Assembly (NCBI GenBank): GCA_022759285.1
Contig: JAEMPM010000131.1
Coordinates: forward strand, 1 to 5,620
Direction: 5' to 3'
Length of the DNA: 5,620 bases
Source: Thermocrinis sp.
Lineage (GTDB): Bacteria; Aquificota; Aquificia; Aquificales; Aquificaceae
A program made the translations under genes and the position numbers. How positions within the stretch are numbered: the stretch's first letter is position 1; each line of letters begins with the position of its first letter. The notes under the pieces were generated by a model that worked only from the letters and a program-made list of their open reading frames with translations, made no database searches and was not told where the DNA came from. Below, piece by piece: positions 5,590 to 5,620 of the stretch.

Positions 5590-5620
5590 TCATAAATTTT
5601 TTATAAACTCCTGACTGCAA
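5590..5620 (-). other. Possible C-terminal tail of a further upstream gene, cut by the window edge
   Basis: Reading on the - strand from the window edge, one frame gives CSQEFIKNL followed by TGA at 5592-5590, and another gives LQSGVYKKFMTLT followed by TAA at 5581-5579. Either could be the end of another gene on the same strand, which would put the GNAT-like gene inside a longer operon. Alternatively this is the promoter region of the operon. The stretch is too short to decide. Confidence 0.15.

Overview
The window most resembles a thermophilic, chemolithotroph-type bacterium of the Aquificota (Aquifex/Hydrogenobacter/Thermocrinis relatives). This is an inference. It rests on the very tight gene packing, the Lys/Glu/Arg-rich proteins, the divergent MetK and the histone-deacetylase-family enzyme. 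No rRNA or other decisive marker is present.

Layout: two convergent gene blocks meet at 2296-2301, where only 6 bp separate the opposing stop codons. The left block, on the + strand (23-2295), is metK (S-adenosylmethionine synthetase), then a class II-like histone-deacetylase-family zinc hydrolase, then a 68-residue two-helix membrane protein. The first two genes share an ATGA overlap and the second and third abut directly, so they look like one translationally coupled operon. The deacetylase start is placed at 1159, where a strong Shine-Dalgarno lies and where family homology begins. The open frame does extend upstream to 991.

The right block, on the - strand (5566 down to 2302), reads in transcription order: a 143-residue GNAT-like protein, an OmpR/PhoB-family response regulator, a membrane sensor histidine kinase, and a 12-helix MFS-like membrane protein. 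All three junctions overlap (20, 26 and 1 nt), so the four genes are almost certainly co-transcribed. They look like a signal-transduction and transport module: the kinase senses something outside the membrane, the regulator controls transcription, and the MFS-like protein is a plausible output or co-sensing transporter. The stimulus and substrate cannot be read from the sequence.

The points most worth a second look are in the right block. The kinase lacks a recognisable G1/F-box segment in its ATP-binding domain, and all three of its cysteines lie in the extracytoplasmic sensor loop. The GNAT-like leader protein lacks the usual acetyl-CoA pyrophosphate-binding loop. An imperfect palindrome lies just upstream of that leader gene. 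In the left block, MetK departs from both classic signature motifs and has a shortened active-site loop, and its coupling to a deacetylase suggests a link between SAM or polyamine metabolism and deacetylation. The window has no tRNA, rRNA, CRISPR, insertion sequence or repeat array that I can see, and no stretch over 300 bases without a gene.
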